Below are positions 6,008 to 13,876 of a stretch of DNA of 64,000 nt, in pieces. The translations under genes and the position numbers were made by a program. The stretch spans positions 4,154,001-4,218,000 of the forward strand of contig NZ_JARXYJ010000001.1 in the NCBI RefSeq assembly GCF_029894425.1, given 5' to 3'. The notes under the pieces are model-generated. The model was given only the letters and a program-made list of their open reading frames with translations, had not been told where the DNA came from and did not search any database. Numbering within the stretch: position 1 is the stretch's first letter; every line of letters begins with the position of its first letter. The DNA is from Streptomyces sp. SAI-127 (lineage in GTDB: Bacteria > Actinomycetota > Actinomycetes > Streptomycetales > Streptomycetaceae).

Positions 6008-9000
6008 TTATGCCATTCCCTGGGGTAATTATTCAGACGCTCCACTGCGGTATTTGGTATCTCCAGTTCCGTTAGTGGCCCCCCTTCATACGGATGCTCA
6101 AATATTGCAAAGTACTTTTCATAGTCGCCCACGGGTATCCGCACCTCGATTATGCCCTCTTTGTAATGAGAGGCATAGCGCTCGGCCAGCTCCCTTTCCT
6201 TTGCAAAGTAGGCCATGCCGTTCATATACGGGTCGTCCGGACCACCCGGGAAGTCTGAAGCTAGGTAGCCATTTTCGTACTGATGCTGACCTTGGCCTCT
6301 CTGCGGTGCTTTGAAGAGGCTCTGCTCGCCCTCGCCGGGTTCACAGGGTGTGAGGCCGAGTGGATCGGCCCAGATGAGCGGATTGTGGACGTAAGTGGTG
6401 GGGTTCGGTGCGGGGATGAGACCGAGGGGATCAGGAGTGAGGTACCGGGCCGTTTCGGGGTCGTAGTGCCGGAAGTAGTTGTAGTGGAGCCCCGTCTCCG
6501 GGTCGAAGTACTGGCCCGGAAAGCGGAGCGGGGTATATGCCGTGCTGTCCGCAGCCCATGCCGTGGTGCCCCAGAGGGTGGTGCGGGTGCGCCAGGCTAT
6601 GTCGCCGGCCTCGTCGATGAGTTCGGTCGGAGTGCCGACCAAGTCCGTGACGATGGCGAAGAAGCGGGAGTCGATTTCGTCCTGGGGGGCATCGGCCGCC
6701 GTGATGCGTTCCGTCTGGGCGATCGGGTGCAGGCCCTGGTGGTCCCACGTCAGCGTGACCGGGTTGGGGTGGGACGGGGACGTCGTGGTCTGTTCGCAAA
6801 GGGTTGTGCCGTCCCAGGTGAAGTCGACCTGTTCCAGGACCGATTCGCCGTCGGGGGCCAGGCGCTGCTTCGCGATCCGGCGGCCCAACGGGTCGTAGCG
6901 GTAGCGCCAGCGAGTGCCGTCCGGAGTCGTCACGGAAGTGAGGCGGTCCTCCACGTCCCACTCGTAGCGCCAGGTGTCCGGCTTGCGGGACAGGCGGGTC
7001 TTCTGGCGGAGGGTGATGCGGCCCGCCTCGTCGTGTTCGTAACGGATGGCGCCCGCGCGAGTGATACGGGTGCCCACGTACTCCCGGGCGCCGACCGATT
7101 CGCTGCTCGGGTGTTCGGCCGGCCAGGACGCATGTGTCTGGTTTCCCGCTTCGTCGTACGCGTACGTCTCCGTCCAGTTCGCCGCGTGGACCGCCGTCAC
7201 CCGGCCCGCCGCATCGACGTCGAAGTGGCGGGTGCCGTTCAGGTCGTCGTCGATGGCGGTGAGGTTGCCGTCGGCTCGGTAGGTGTATGCGCGGTGCTGG
7301 AGGCGGTGGCCTGTCGGGCCGGTCAGGTCCTGTTTCGTCAGGCGGCCCAGCGGGTCGAAGGCCTGGCTCAGGGTCACCGACTCGCCGATGTGGCGGGTCA
7401 GTTCGCGGCCTGCCTCGTCGTGGGTGAAGGTGAGGGTGCGGCCCGAGGCCACCATTCCGGTGCGGTTGCCCGACGCGTCGTACGACCACTTCGTCGTCGC
7501 GCCGGTGGGGGTGGTGCGGCCCGTTCTGCGGCCCAGCTCGTCGTAGGTGTAGGTGAGCGTGCGGTCGTTCACCGTCTCCGACAGCACCCGGCCCGCCTCG
7601 TCCCGGTGCAGCCTCAGGACCGCGTCCGGGCCCGTCGCCTCCGCCAGGGCGCCCGACGGGTCGTAGGCGTATGTCGTGACCGCCCCGGCCGCCTCCTTGC
7701 GGGTCACCCGGCCCAGGACGTCACGGGAGAAGGTGAGCGGGTCGCCGGATGCCGTGGTGCTGGCGCTCAGTTGGCCTGCCGGGTCGTGCGTGTAGGTCAG
7801 CGTGCGGTCGTCGAAGTCCGTCTCCGCGATCAGGCGGCCCGCCGGGTCGTACTCATAACTCCACGTCAGACCCTGCGGATTCGTGACCTTCGTCAGGCGC
7901 AGTTCCGTGTCGTGGGCGAACTCGTAGCGCACGCCGTCCGGGCCCGTGCGGGCCGCCAACAGGTCGAAGTGGGTGTATTCGTAGCGGGAGACCGCGCCCA
8001 ACGCGTCCGTGTGGGCCGTGCAGTTGCCCTCGGCGTCGTACGTCCAGGATTCCGCCGTGCCGTCCGCCGCCGTACGGCGGGACAGGCGGCCCTCCACCGT
8101 CCACTCCAGGTGGGTCACAGCGCCCGTCGGGTCCGTGATCGTCACCGGGCGGCCGAAGGCGTCGCGTTCGTAGCGGGTCACCGCGCCCAGGGGGTCGGTG
8201 ATCTCCAGGGGAAGGCCCGCCGCATTGCAGTGGACCCGTGTGGTGTCCCCCAGGGCGTTGGTGACGGACTCCAGGTGACCCTGGTCGTCGTACGTGAAGC
8301 GAGTCGTCGTCCCCGAGGCGTCGGTCACCGCCGTGCGGTTGCCGAACTCGTCGAACTGCTGGGTGACGTGGGTGCCGTCCGCGCCGGTCACCGCGACGGG
8401 CAGGCCGCCGCCGTTGTAGGCGATGCTGGTGTAGCGGCCGTCCGGGCGGACCGCCAGGACCGTGCGGCCCGCCCCGTCGTAGGCATAGCCACGCGTGCGG
8501 CCCAGTGGGTCGGTGACGGTCAGCGGGCGGTGCGCGTGGTCGTAGGTGGTGTGGGTCGTGGCGCCGTCCGGGGCGGTTTCCGCCACCACCTGAAGGTCGC
8601 CGTTGACCTCGTAACGGGTGCTGTGGCCCAGCGAGTTGACCGCTGTGACGGTTCGACGACCGGTGGCCGGGTCCGGGTCGCCGTAGGTGTACGTGTTGCG
8701 CAGGTGGCCCGCCTCGCCGCCTTGAGAAACACACCGGTCCTCGTCGTCGTAGGCGTAGTGGTACGAGGAGTCGTTCGTGTCCGTCCACGCCGTGATCCGG
8801 CCGATCGCGTCGTTGGCGAAACGGGTCGGCAGGCCCGAGGAGTTCGTCACCGTGGACAGGTGGCTGTGCGTGTCGTAGGTGAAGCGGACCAATTCGATGT
8901 CGTCGGCCAGGTGCAGGGCCGTGATCCGGCCGCCCTCGGTCGTGATCCTCAGGTCGTAGCCGGACGAGTGCACGATGCCCGTGGGGGCGCCCTCGTCGTC

Positions 9001-10668
9001 GTACTCGAAGGTCAGCCACTGGCTGCCCGAGCGGTCGATCAGCTGGGAAAGCAGGGCTGTGCCGTCGCCGCCCGGGCCCGCGAAGTCCCAGACGCGGCCG
9101 GACTCCGGGTCGGTGACCGTGTAGTCGCCCCGCTCGTCCACCGTCAGCGGCCAGGAAGCGCCCGCCGTCGGCAGCACCGGGACGCCTGGCGCCGGGTGCG
9201 GGTACGCCAGCAACGAGCCGTCCTCGCGGACGAAGACGACTCCCTCGGCGTCGATCTCCAGGCGCTGGTCCGCCGTCGACGTCCAGCACGGGCCGAACCA
9301 GCGCCCCGCCCGGTACGACGACTCGAACTGGCGGGAGAAGATCAGTGGAAGTCGGGCCGGGAGCGTCACATCCGTCTGTGGGAGGGACATGCGGCCGGTG
9401 GCCATGTCGATCGGGTCGCCGCCGAACAGCTTGCACTTCAGTTCCCGGGCGACGTCCATGAGTCCCCGGCGCGTGCCTTGGCGTGCGGCTCCCCTCGCCG
9501 CGTCCTTGGCAACCCCGCGCAGAGCATCACGCGCAGCCGCCCGGCCCACCCCTCCCGCGCCCTTCCCCCCGATCAGGTTCGACGCGAGATAGCCCATCGC
9601 GTCCCCGGGGTCGCTCGACCACCCCGTGCCCAGGATCGACATCGGCAGCCGCTCGGGGTGGGCCGCCGTCCCCACCAGACCTGCCAGCAGCAACTGCGAG
9701 TTCTTGCCCCACTCCCCGGGGTGGGTCAGGTTGTACGGGTCCAGCGGATTCACCGTGCGGGCCAGTTTCAGGACGTCCGTGCCGCCGCGCAGCAGGCCGC
9801 CCAGGACGTGGACCGAGTTGAGCTGGGTGCCGACGAACAGGTCCGCCGCGCCCGCGCCCAGGCGGTCGGTGAACTCCGGCTTCGGTGGAGCGGACTCCAG
9901 GGCGGTGGCTATCTTGCGGCGGGCATCCTGCGCCACCTCGGTGCGCTGGCTGCGGGCGTGGGACAGGATCTCCTCCGCCTCCTGGCGGCCTGTCGTCCCG
10001 GGGTCGACGAAATCGCCGGGCTTCGTCGGCTTCACGCCCGGGTCGCCGCCCGTCTCGGCGGTCGCGTTGTACCGCTCGGCCGCCCGGTTGTACGCCGACA
10101 CCTGCGCGTCGTACGCGTCCGCCGCCCGCCGGGAGGCGTCCTGCGCCCGGCGGTAGGTGTCGATCGCCAGCTGTGCCCGCCGCTGTGCCCATCCCACCAT
10201 GTCCGCGTACGCGTCCAGTGCGGTGGCCGCCGCCGTGCACGCGTCCGCCGCCGTCAGCCACTGCTTCGGCTGTACGTCGAACTTCGCGCGGAACGCGTCC
10301 GCCGCCTGACCCCGCCACTCGCCCGGGTCGAGGGAGCGCATGCCCTGGCCGACGTTCTCGAAGGCGGCCGCGAACTTCCGTAGATGCCCGGCCCGTTCCC
10401 TGAGCGCCGGCTCACTGCCGTGGACCAGTTCCTTCGGGTCCTCGCTCTCCCCCAGCGCGCGCTCGGCGACCGTGCCGCCCAGGCGGTTGTTCACGCTCTC
10501 GCCGACGTCGCGGACCTTCTCGGCCGCGCCGTCCGCGCCCACGTCCGACAGCAGTCCCGCCGTCTTGTCCGTGCCCCAGCCGACCGCCTCGCCGACACCC
10601 TTGTTCAGGCCGTCGGCCGCGCTCTCCAGGCCGTCGCCGAAGTCGTCGACCAGATCCCCGAAGCCCAT
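6004..10668 (-). CDS. RHS-repeat polymorphic toxin with DUF6531 domain and variable C-terminal tip
   Basis: This 1554-aa protein would deliver a toxic C-terminal domain to neighbouring cells. The N-terminal 250 aa are helical and WXG-like (PGEWRGQAADAFRAKF near residue 120). A hydrophobic and Ala/Gly-rich stretch follows. The DUF6531 entry motif GGDPIDMATGRMSLPQ is at about 415. Roughly 20 RHS/YD repeats (YDxxGRxT) run from about 500 to 1400. The RHS core ends with RYLTPDPLGL and WADPLGL, after which the exchangeable tip starts (about 1440-1554). The tip contains YFAKERELAERYASHYKEG and LTELEIPNTAVERLNNYPRE, an arrangement seen in ADP-ribosyltransferase-like toxins, but I see no decisive catalytic motif. 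No Sec signal is present. Overlapping ESX-like and SseB-like genes upstream suggest type VII-type export. Confidence 0.9.
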   Translation of the reverse strand: MGFGDLVDDFGDGLESAADGLNKGVGEAVGWGTDKTAGLLSDVGADGAAEKVRDVGESVNNRLGGTVAERALGESEDPKELVHGSEPALRERAGHLRKFAAAFENVGQGMRSLDPGEWRGQAADAFRAKFDVQPKQWLTAADACTAAATALDAYADMVGWAQRRAQLAIDTYRRAQDASRRAADAYDAQVSAYNRAAERYNATAETGGDPGVKPTKPGDFVDPGTTGRQEAEEILSHARSQRTEVAQDARRKIATALESAPPKPEFTDRLGAGAADLFVGTQLNSVHVLGGLLRGGTDVLKLARTVNPLDPYNLTHPGEWGKNSQLLLAGLVGTAAHPERLPMSILGTGWSSDPGDAMGYLASNLIGGKGAGGVGRAAARDALRGVAKDAARGAARQGTRRGLMDVARELKCKLFGGDPIDMATGRMSLPQTDVTLPARLPLIFSRQFESSYRAGRWFGPCWTSTADQRLEIDAEGVVFVREDGSLLAYPHPAPGVPVLPTAGASWPLTVDERGDYTVTDPESGRVWDFAGPGGDGTALLSQLIDRSGSQWLTFEYDDEGAPTGIVHSSGYDLRITTEGGRITALHLADDIELVRFTYDTHSHLSTVTNSSGLPTRFANDAIGRITAWTDTNDSSYHYAYDDEDRCVSQGGEAGHLRNTYTYGDPDPATGRRTVTAVNSLGHSTRYEVNGDLQVVAETAPDGATTHTTYDHAHRPLTVTDPLGRTRGYAYDGAGRTVLAVRPDGRYTSIAYNGGGLPVAVTGADGTHVTQQFDEFGNRTAVTDASGTTTRFTYDDQGHLESVTNALGDTTRVHCNAAGLPLEITDPLGAVTRYERDAFGRPVTITDPTGAVTHLEWTVEGRLSRRTAADGTAESWTYDAEGNCTAHTDALGAVSRYEYTHFDLLAARTGPDGVRYEFAHDTELRLTKVTNPQGLTWSYEYDPAGRLIAETDFDDRTLTYTHDPAGQLSASTTASGDPLTFSRDVLGRVTRKEAAGAVTTYAYDPSGALAEATGPDAVLRLHRDEAGRVLSETVNDRTLTYTYDELGRRTGRTTPTGATTKWSYDASGNRTGMVASGRTLTFTHDEAGRELTRHIGESVTLSQAFDPLGRLTKQDLTGPTGHRLQHRAYTYRADGNLTAIDDDLNGTRHFDVDAAGRVTAVHAANWTETYAYDEAGNQTHASWPAEHPSSESVGAREYVGTRITRAGAIRYEHDEAGRITLRQKTRLSRKPDTWRYEWDVEDRLTSVTTPDGTRWRYRYDPLGRRIAKQRLAPDGESVLEQVDFTWDGTTLCEQTTTSPSHPNPVTLTWDHQGLHPIAQTERITAADAPQDEIDSRFFAIVTDLVGTPTELIDEAGDIAWRTRTTLWGTTAWAADSTAYTPLRFPGQYFDPETGLHYNYFRHYDPETARYLTPDPLGLIPAPNPTTYVHNPLIWADPLGLTPCEPGEGEQSLFKAPQRGQGQHQYENGYLASDFPGGPDDPYMNGMAYFAKERELAERYASHYKEGIIEVRIPVGDYEKYFAIFEHPYEGGPLTELEIPNTAVERLNNYPREWHK

Positions 10669-11267
10669 CAGCCCTCGCCCTCCCCGTCAGGGGTCGCAGA
10701 CGGGGGCCCGCTCCACTGCCAGTCCGTGCGGGGATCGAAGAGCGCGTCCGGTGTCACCGTCGACGTCTCCACGTCCTCGGCCGCCTGCGACCAGGCCGCC
10801 TTCACCTCGTCCTGGCCGGACGTGAAGGACTCCGCGCTGTAGTCGGCGTTCGCCACCTGGGAGACCGGGTTGTCCTTCAGCGTCTCCGACCAGGAACGTT
10901 CCTTCACCTCGTCCGGAGAGAGGTACGGGTTGCCCGTGCCCGCCGTCCACACCGACTTCAGGGTGTCGGAGACGTACTGCTCCTGCTCGTGGTAAATCCC
11001 CGCTGACAGGCCCAGCCGGCCCGCGAACTCGTTCGCGTCCTGCATCAGCGAACGCACGCCCCAGCCCCAGCGGTCGCAGAAGTCGGCGAAGACCTGCTGG
11101 AGGCCGTCGTCGCCGACCTCCAGGCCCGTCATCGACAGGTCGTCGAAGCCGCGGCCCAGGTTCGCCTCGATGTCGAAGCCGAACTCCTTCAGTTCCGCCA
11201 TCGCCTGGTTGATCCCGCGGGTGATCCGTTCCATCGCCTCCGGATCGACCTGGTAGCCGTCGCTCAT
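10668..11267 (-). CDS. ESX/WXG-like small protein of the RHS operon
   Basis: The 199-aa product is acidic and predicted helical, with no signal peptide. It begins MSDGYQVDPEAMERITRGIN, continues through FDDLSMTGLEVGDDGLQQVF and has RWGWGVRSL near residue 70. This is the pattern of WXG100-type helical-hairpin proteins that accompany type VII substrates in actinobacteria. The C-terminal third is unstructured (Ser, Thr, Asp, Pro). Its start overlaps the SseB-like stop (ATGA), and its stop shares one base with the RHS start (TGATG), so all three are co-translated. A role as export partner or chaperone of the RHS protein is inferred from this coupling. Confidence 0.75.
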   Translation of the reverse strand: MSDGYQVDPEAMERITRGINQAMAELKEFGFDIEANLGRGFDDLSMTGLEVGDDGLQQVFADFCDRWGWGVRSLMQDANEFAGRLGLSAGIYHEQEQYVSDTLKSVWTAGTGNPYLSPDEVKERSWSETLKDNPVSQVANADYSAESFTSGQDEVKAAWSQAAEDVETSTVTPDALFDPRTDWQWSGPPSATPDGEGEG

Positions 11268-11701
11268 GCCGCCGACTCCTTCGAGGGGACGTCCACGGCC
11301 ACCGCGTCCGGCACGATCCCCGTCACCGGGGGCAGTACGAGACCCGCTTCGCTTCCCGCGTCCACGGCGACGCCCACCGTTCCGCCCACCGCGGGCACCA
11401 CCTGGTCCAGCAACCGCGCCCCGAACACCGGCACCCACCCGGGTACGGCCTCGCCCCGCGCCTCGGCGAACCGTTCCAGCGCCGCGAGATCCGTGAACGC
11501 AAACAGCCAGCGAATCCCGCCCGCCTCCACCGAGAGCACCGAACCGTCCACCACCGGCACCAGCACCTCACCGCGCCTGAACTCCCCTACGAGTTCTCGC
11601 AGGTTGCCCTGCCCGGCAGCCGCCAGGTTCGTCAGCCGTTCCCGCAACGCCTCGGCACTCACGCCAGCCGCCCCCGTCGTAGCCCTCATCGAACGTCGCA
11701 C
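11264..11701 (-). CDS. SseB-like protein, first gene of the RHS operon
   Basis: The 145-aa product (or 141 aa from ATG 11689) resembles the SseB N-terminal domain: LVPVVDGSVLSVEAGGIRWL, then FAFTDLAALERFAEARGE and GARLLDQVVPAVG. SseB-like proteins in Streptomyces commonly sit next to ESX or RHS genes and are thought to assist secretion. The start is uncertain because neither GTG 11701 nor ATG 11689 has a clear ribosome-binding site. A TAGCAT box on the minus strand 11 nt before the GTG could be the -10 element. The stop overlaps the next start by 4 nt. Confidence 0.75.
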   Translation of the reverse strand: MRRSMRATTGAAGVSAEALRERLTNLAAAGQGNLRELVGEFRRGEVLVPVVDGSVLSVEAGGIRWLFAFTDLAALERFAEARGEAVPGWVPVFGARLLDQVVPAVGGTVGVAVDAGSEAGLVLPPVTGIVPDAVAVDVPSKESAA

Positions 11702-11736
11702 AAGTGAACGACGATGCTAGACGACGCAGCTGAGAG

Positions 11737-12834
11737 TCAGCCCGTCGCCACCGCCGACAGCCGGTGCACATCCCGGGCCGTCCCAGTGACCCCCGACAGG
11801 AATCCCTGCGCCCGCGGGGAAGCCGTCTCCGTCAGCCAGTCCGGGTCGATGTCGCAGACCGCCACGCGGACCTCCGTACCGGCGAGCGCCAGCGGCAGCG
11901 TGTGGACCACGGTCGACGGGAAGCTGAGGATCGTACGGCCGATCGGGCCGCGGCGGGCGATCAGCTCCAGGGGGAGGTCCGGGCGGACGATCTCCAGCCC
12001 CGTCTCCACGGCCAGCCGGTGGAGCTTCTCCGTCGCCTCGCGGCGGTGGGCGAAGTAGCGGGTCGCACCGTGGGTCTTGGCCAGGCGGGTGACCGCTTCC
12101 AGGTAGCGGTCGGCGTCCACCACGCCTGTCTCCACCAGCGAGGTGCCGACCATGTCCGCGCCCTTCGTGATGCGCGGCGGGCCGAAGCGGCCGCGGGTCC
12201 AGGCGAAGGAGTTCACCGACATCGTCACTCCCGGCGGCGCCTCCTCCATCGGCATCGAGGTGAATATCTCGACTCCCCGGCCCGCCCCCGGCGTCAGGCG
12301 CTTGCGGGCCGCCGCCGAGATCGGGGCGAAGGCCAGGTCCCGGGGGCTCGGGCGGCCACCCTTGCGGTGCCAGCGCACCAGGCGTTCGCCGCGGGCCAGT
12401 TGGGACACGAACTCCATCGTCGCCGTGCCGTCGTCGACCACGACCAGGTCGGTGGCGCGGGTGATGGTCAGGAGCAGCTGTACATAGCGGGAGAAGGGGT
12501 CACCCAGGACCACGCGGTCCGCCTTGCGGAGCATGCCCGCGAGGCCCCCGATGGTCTGGAAGGGGGCCGCGGGGCCACCCCTCGCCTCCTCCCAGCGGAC
12601 CTCGTGGCCCTCCTGGCGGGCGAGTTCCGCCATCCGGCGCAGCTGGCCGCGGGTCATCGGGTCGGTCGGGGACAGCACGACGAGGGTGAGCTCCGCGCCG
12701 GAAGCGTGGGCGTGCGCCCACTCCAGCACGTTCAGCAGCTGGACCGGGCTCTCGACGAACGCGAGAGTGTGGGGGCCGGTGTTCCCGGCGCGGGGGCTCA
12801 TCGACGTACGACCGTCCCGTCGTAAGGCGCTCAT
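11737..12834 (-). CDS. GT52/polysialyltransferase-like glycosyltransferase, last gene of the minus arm
   Basis: This cytoplasmic protein is 365 aa from ATG 12834, or 354 aa from ATG 12801. It begins its fold with LAFVESPVQLLNVLEWAHA, the opening typical of sialyltransferase family 52 and capsule polysialyltransferases. VVVDDGTATMEF lies near 150, FAHRREATEKLHRL near 265 (in the place of the HP motif), and SFPSTVVHTLPLALAG near 310, the Ser/Thr motif that contacts the CMP-sugar phosphate in this superfamily. It probably transfers a nonulosonic acid such as Kdn from CMP. It lies downstream of the NeuB-like gene, with a strong hairpin between them, so its expression may be reduced or separately controlled. 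Confidence 0.72.
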   Translation of the reverse strand: MSALRRDGRTSMSPRAGNTGPHTLAFVESPVQLLNVLEWAHAHASGAELTLVVLSPTDPMTRGQLRRMAELARQEGHEVRWEEARGGPAAPFQTIGGLAGMLRKADRVVLGDPFSRYVQLLLTITRATDLVVVDDGTATMEFVSQLARGERLVRWHRKGGRPSPRDLAFAPISAAARKRLTPGAGRGVEIFTSMPMEEAPPGVTMSVNSFAWTRGRFGPPRITKGADMVGTSLVETGVVDADRYLEAVTRLAKTHGATRYFAHRREATEKLHRLAVETGLEIVRPDLPLELIARRGPIGRTILSFPSTVVHTLPLALAGTEVRVAVCDIDPDWLTETASPRAQGFLSGVTGTARDVHRLSAVATG

Positions 12835-12859
12835 GCGGCGCTCGTATGCAGGGGGCGCG

Positions 12860-12894
12860 CCGGGTCCTCAGGCAGCTGACGCCTGAGGACCCGG
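12860..12894 (-). terminator. Perfect 14-bp stem-loop between the neuB-like and GT52-like genes
   Basis: The left arm CCGGGTCCTCAGGC and right arm GCCTGAGGACCCGG flank a 7-nt loop (AGCTGAC). The hairpin lies just past the neuB-like stop and 26 bp before the next minus-strand gene. It could terminate most transcripts or act as an attenuator or mRNA-stability element inside the arm. Confidence 0.7.
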
Positions 12895-12920
12895 CACCTG
12901 AGGACTCGACGCCGTGTGGC

Positions 12921-13862
12921 TCAGACCGAGACCGGCTCGCCCGCGGCGGCCGCGATCTCCGCCTCGGCGACCACACCGGTGACGCGGCGCAGCTTCTTCA
13001 TGGGGCCGAGCTCGGAGTCGTAGACCTTCTTGACGCCGTCGCCGAGGGAGGCCTCGATGGTGCGGATGTCGCGGACCAGGCGGGTGAGGCCCTGCGGCTC
13101 CACCGACGCGGCCTGGTCGGAGCCCCACATCGCACGGTCGAGGGTGATGTGGCGCTCGACGAAGGTGGCGCCGAGGGCGACCGCCGCGAGGGTGGTCTGC
13201 AGGCCCGTCTCGTGGCCGGAGTAGCCGATCGGGACGTTCGGGTACTCCTCCTGCAGAGTGTTGATCACGCGCAGGTTGAGCTCCTCGGCCTTCGCCGGGT
13301 AGGTCGAAGTGGCGTGGCACAGAAGGATGTTCTCCGAGCCGAGGACCTCGACCGCGTGGCGGATCTGCTTCGGGGTCGACATGCCGGAGGACAGGATGAT
13401 CGTGCGGCCGGTGGCGCGCAGGGAGCGCAGCAGCTCGTCGTCCGTGAGGGAGGCGCTCGCCACCTTGTGGGCCGGGACGTCGAACTTCTCCAGGAAGGCG
13501 ACGGCCTCGGTGTCCCACGGGGAGGCGAACCAGGCGATCCCCTTCTCCTTGCAGTACTCGTCGATCTGGCGGTACTCGTCCTCGCCGAACTCCACGCGGT
13601 GGCGGTAGTCGATGTAGGTCATCCGGCCCCAGGGGGTGTCGCGCTCGATGTCCCACTGGTCGCGCGGGGTGCAGATCTCGGGCGTGCGCTTCTGGAACTT
13701 GACGGCGTCGCAGCCGGCCTCGGCGGCCACGTCGATGAGCTTGAAGGCGTTCTCCAGCTCGCCGTTGTGGTTGATGCCGATCTCGCCGCAGATGTAGACG
13801 GGCTGGCCGGGACCGGCGATGCGCTCGGTACCGAACGTGCGGAGGCGGGAGTTAACAGACAT
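12921..13862 (-). CDS. NeuB-like nonulosonic acid synthase without SAF domain
   Basis: The 313-aa enzyme belongs to the NeuB/sialic acid synthase family, which condenses phosphoenolpyruvate with a mannose-type sugar (or its 6-phosphate) to make a nine-carbon acid. Diagnostic TIM-barrel motifs are ICGEIGINHNGELENAFKLI, DAVKFQKR, FASPWD, SSGMST, GYSGHETG and VERHITLDR. The protein ends about 30 residues past the barrel, so the C-terminal antifreeze-like SAF domain of typical NeuB proteins (about 345 aa) is missing. Start ATG 13862 has AAGGA 11-12 nt upstream. With the adjacent CMP-synthetase/phosphatase it fits Kdn-9-phosphate synthesis for teichulosonic acid. The product (Kdn or another nonulosonate) cannot be fixed from sequence. 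Confidence 0.88.
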   Translation of the reverse strand: MSVNSRLRTFGTERIAGPGQPVYICGEIGINHNGELENAFKLIDVAAEAGCDAVKFQKRTPEICTPRDQWDIERDTPWGRMTYIDYRHRVEFGEDEYRQIDEYCKEKGIAWFASPWDTEAVAFLEKFDVPAHKVASASLTDDELLRSLRATGRTIILSSGMSTPKQIRHAVEVLGSENILLCHATSTYPAKAEELNLRVINTLQEEYPNVPIGYSGHETGLQTTLAAVALGATFVERHITLDRAMWGSDQAASVEPQGLTRLVRDIRTIEASLGDGVKKVYDSELGPMKKLRRVTGVVAEAEIAAAAGEPVSV

Positions 13863-13876
13863 GACGGGAACGTTCC

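Noticed and set aside
6283..10383. 4.1-kb plus-strand open frame opposite the RHS gene
   Set aside because: Its translation is rich in Val, Arg and Gly and mirrors the YD repeats of the true gene on the other strand. No start signals or domains are present.
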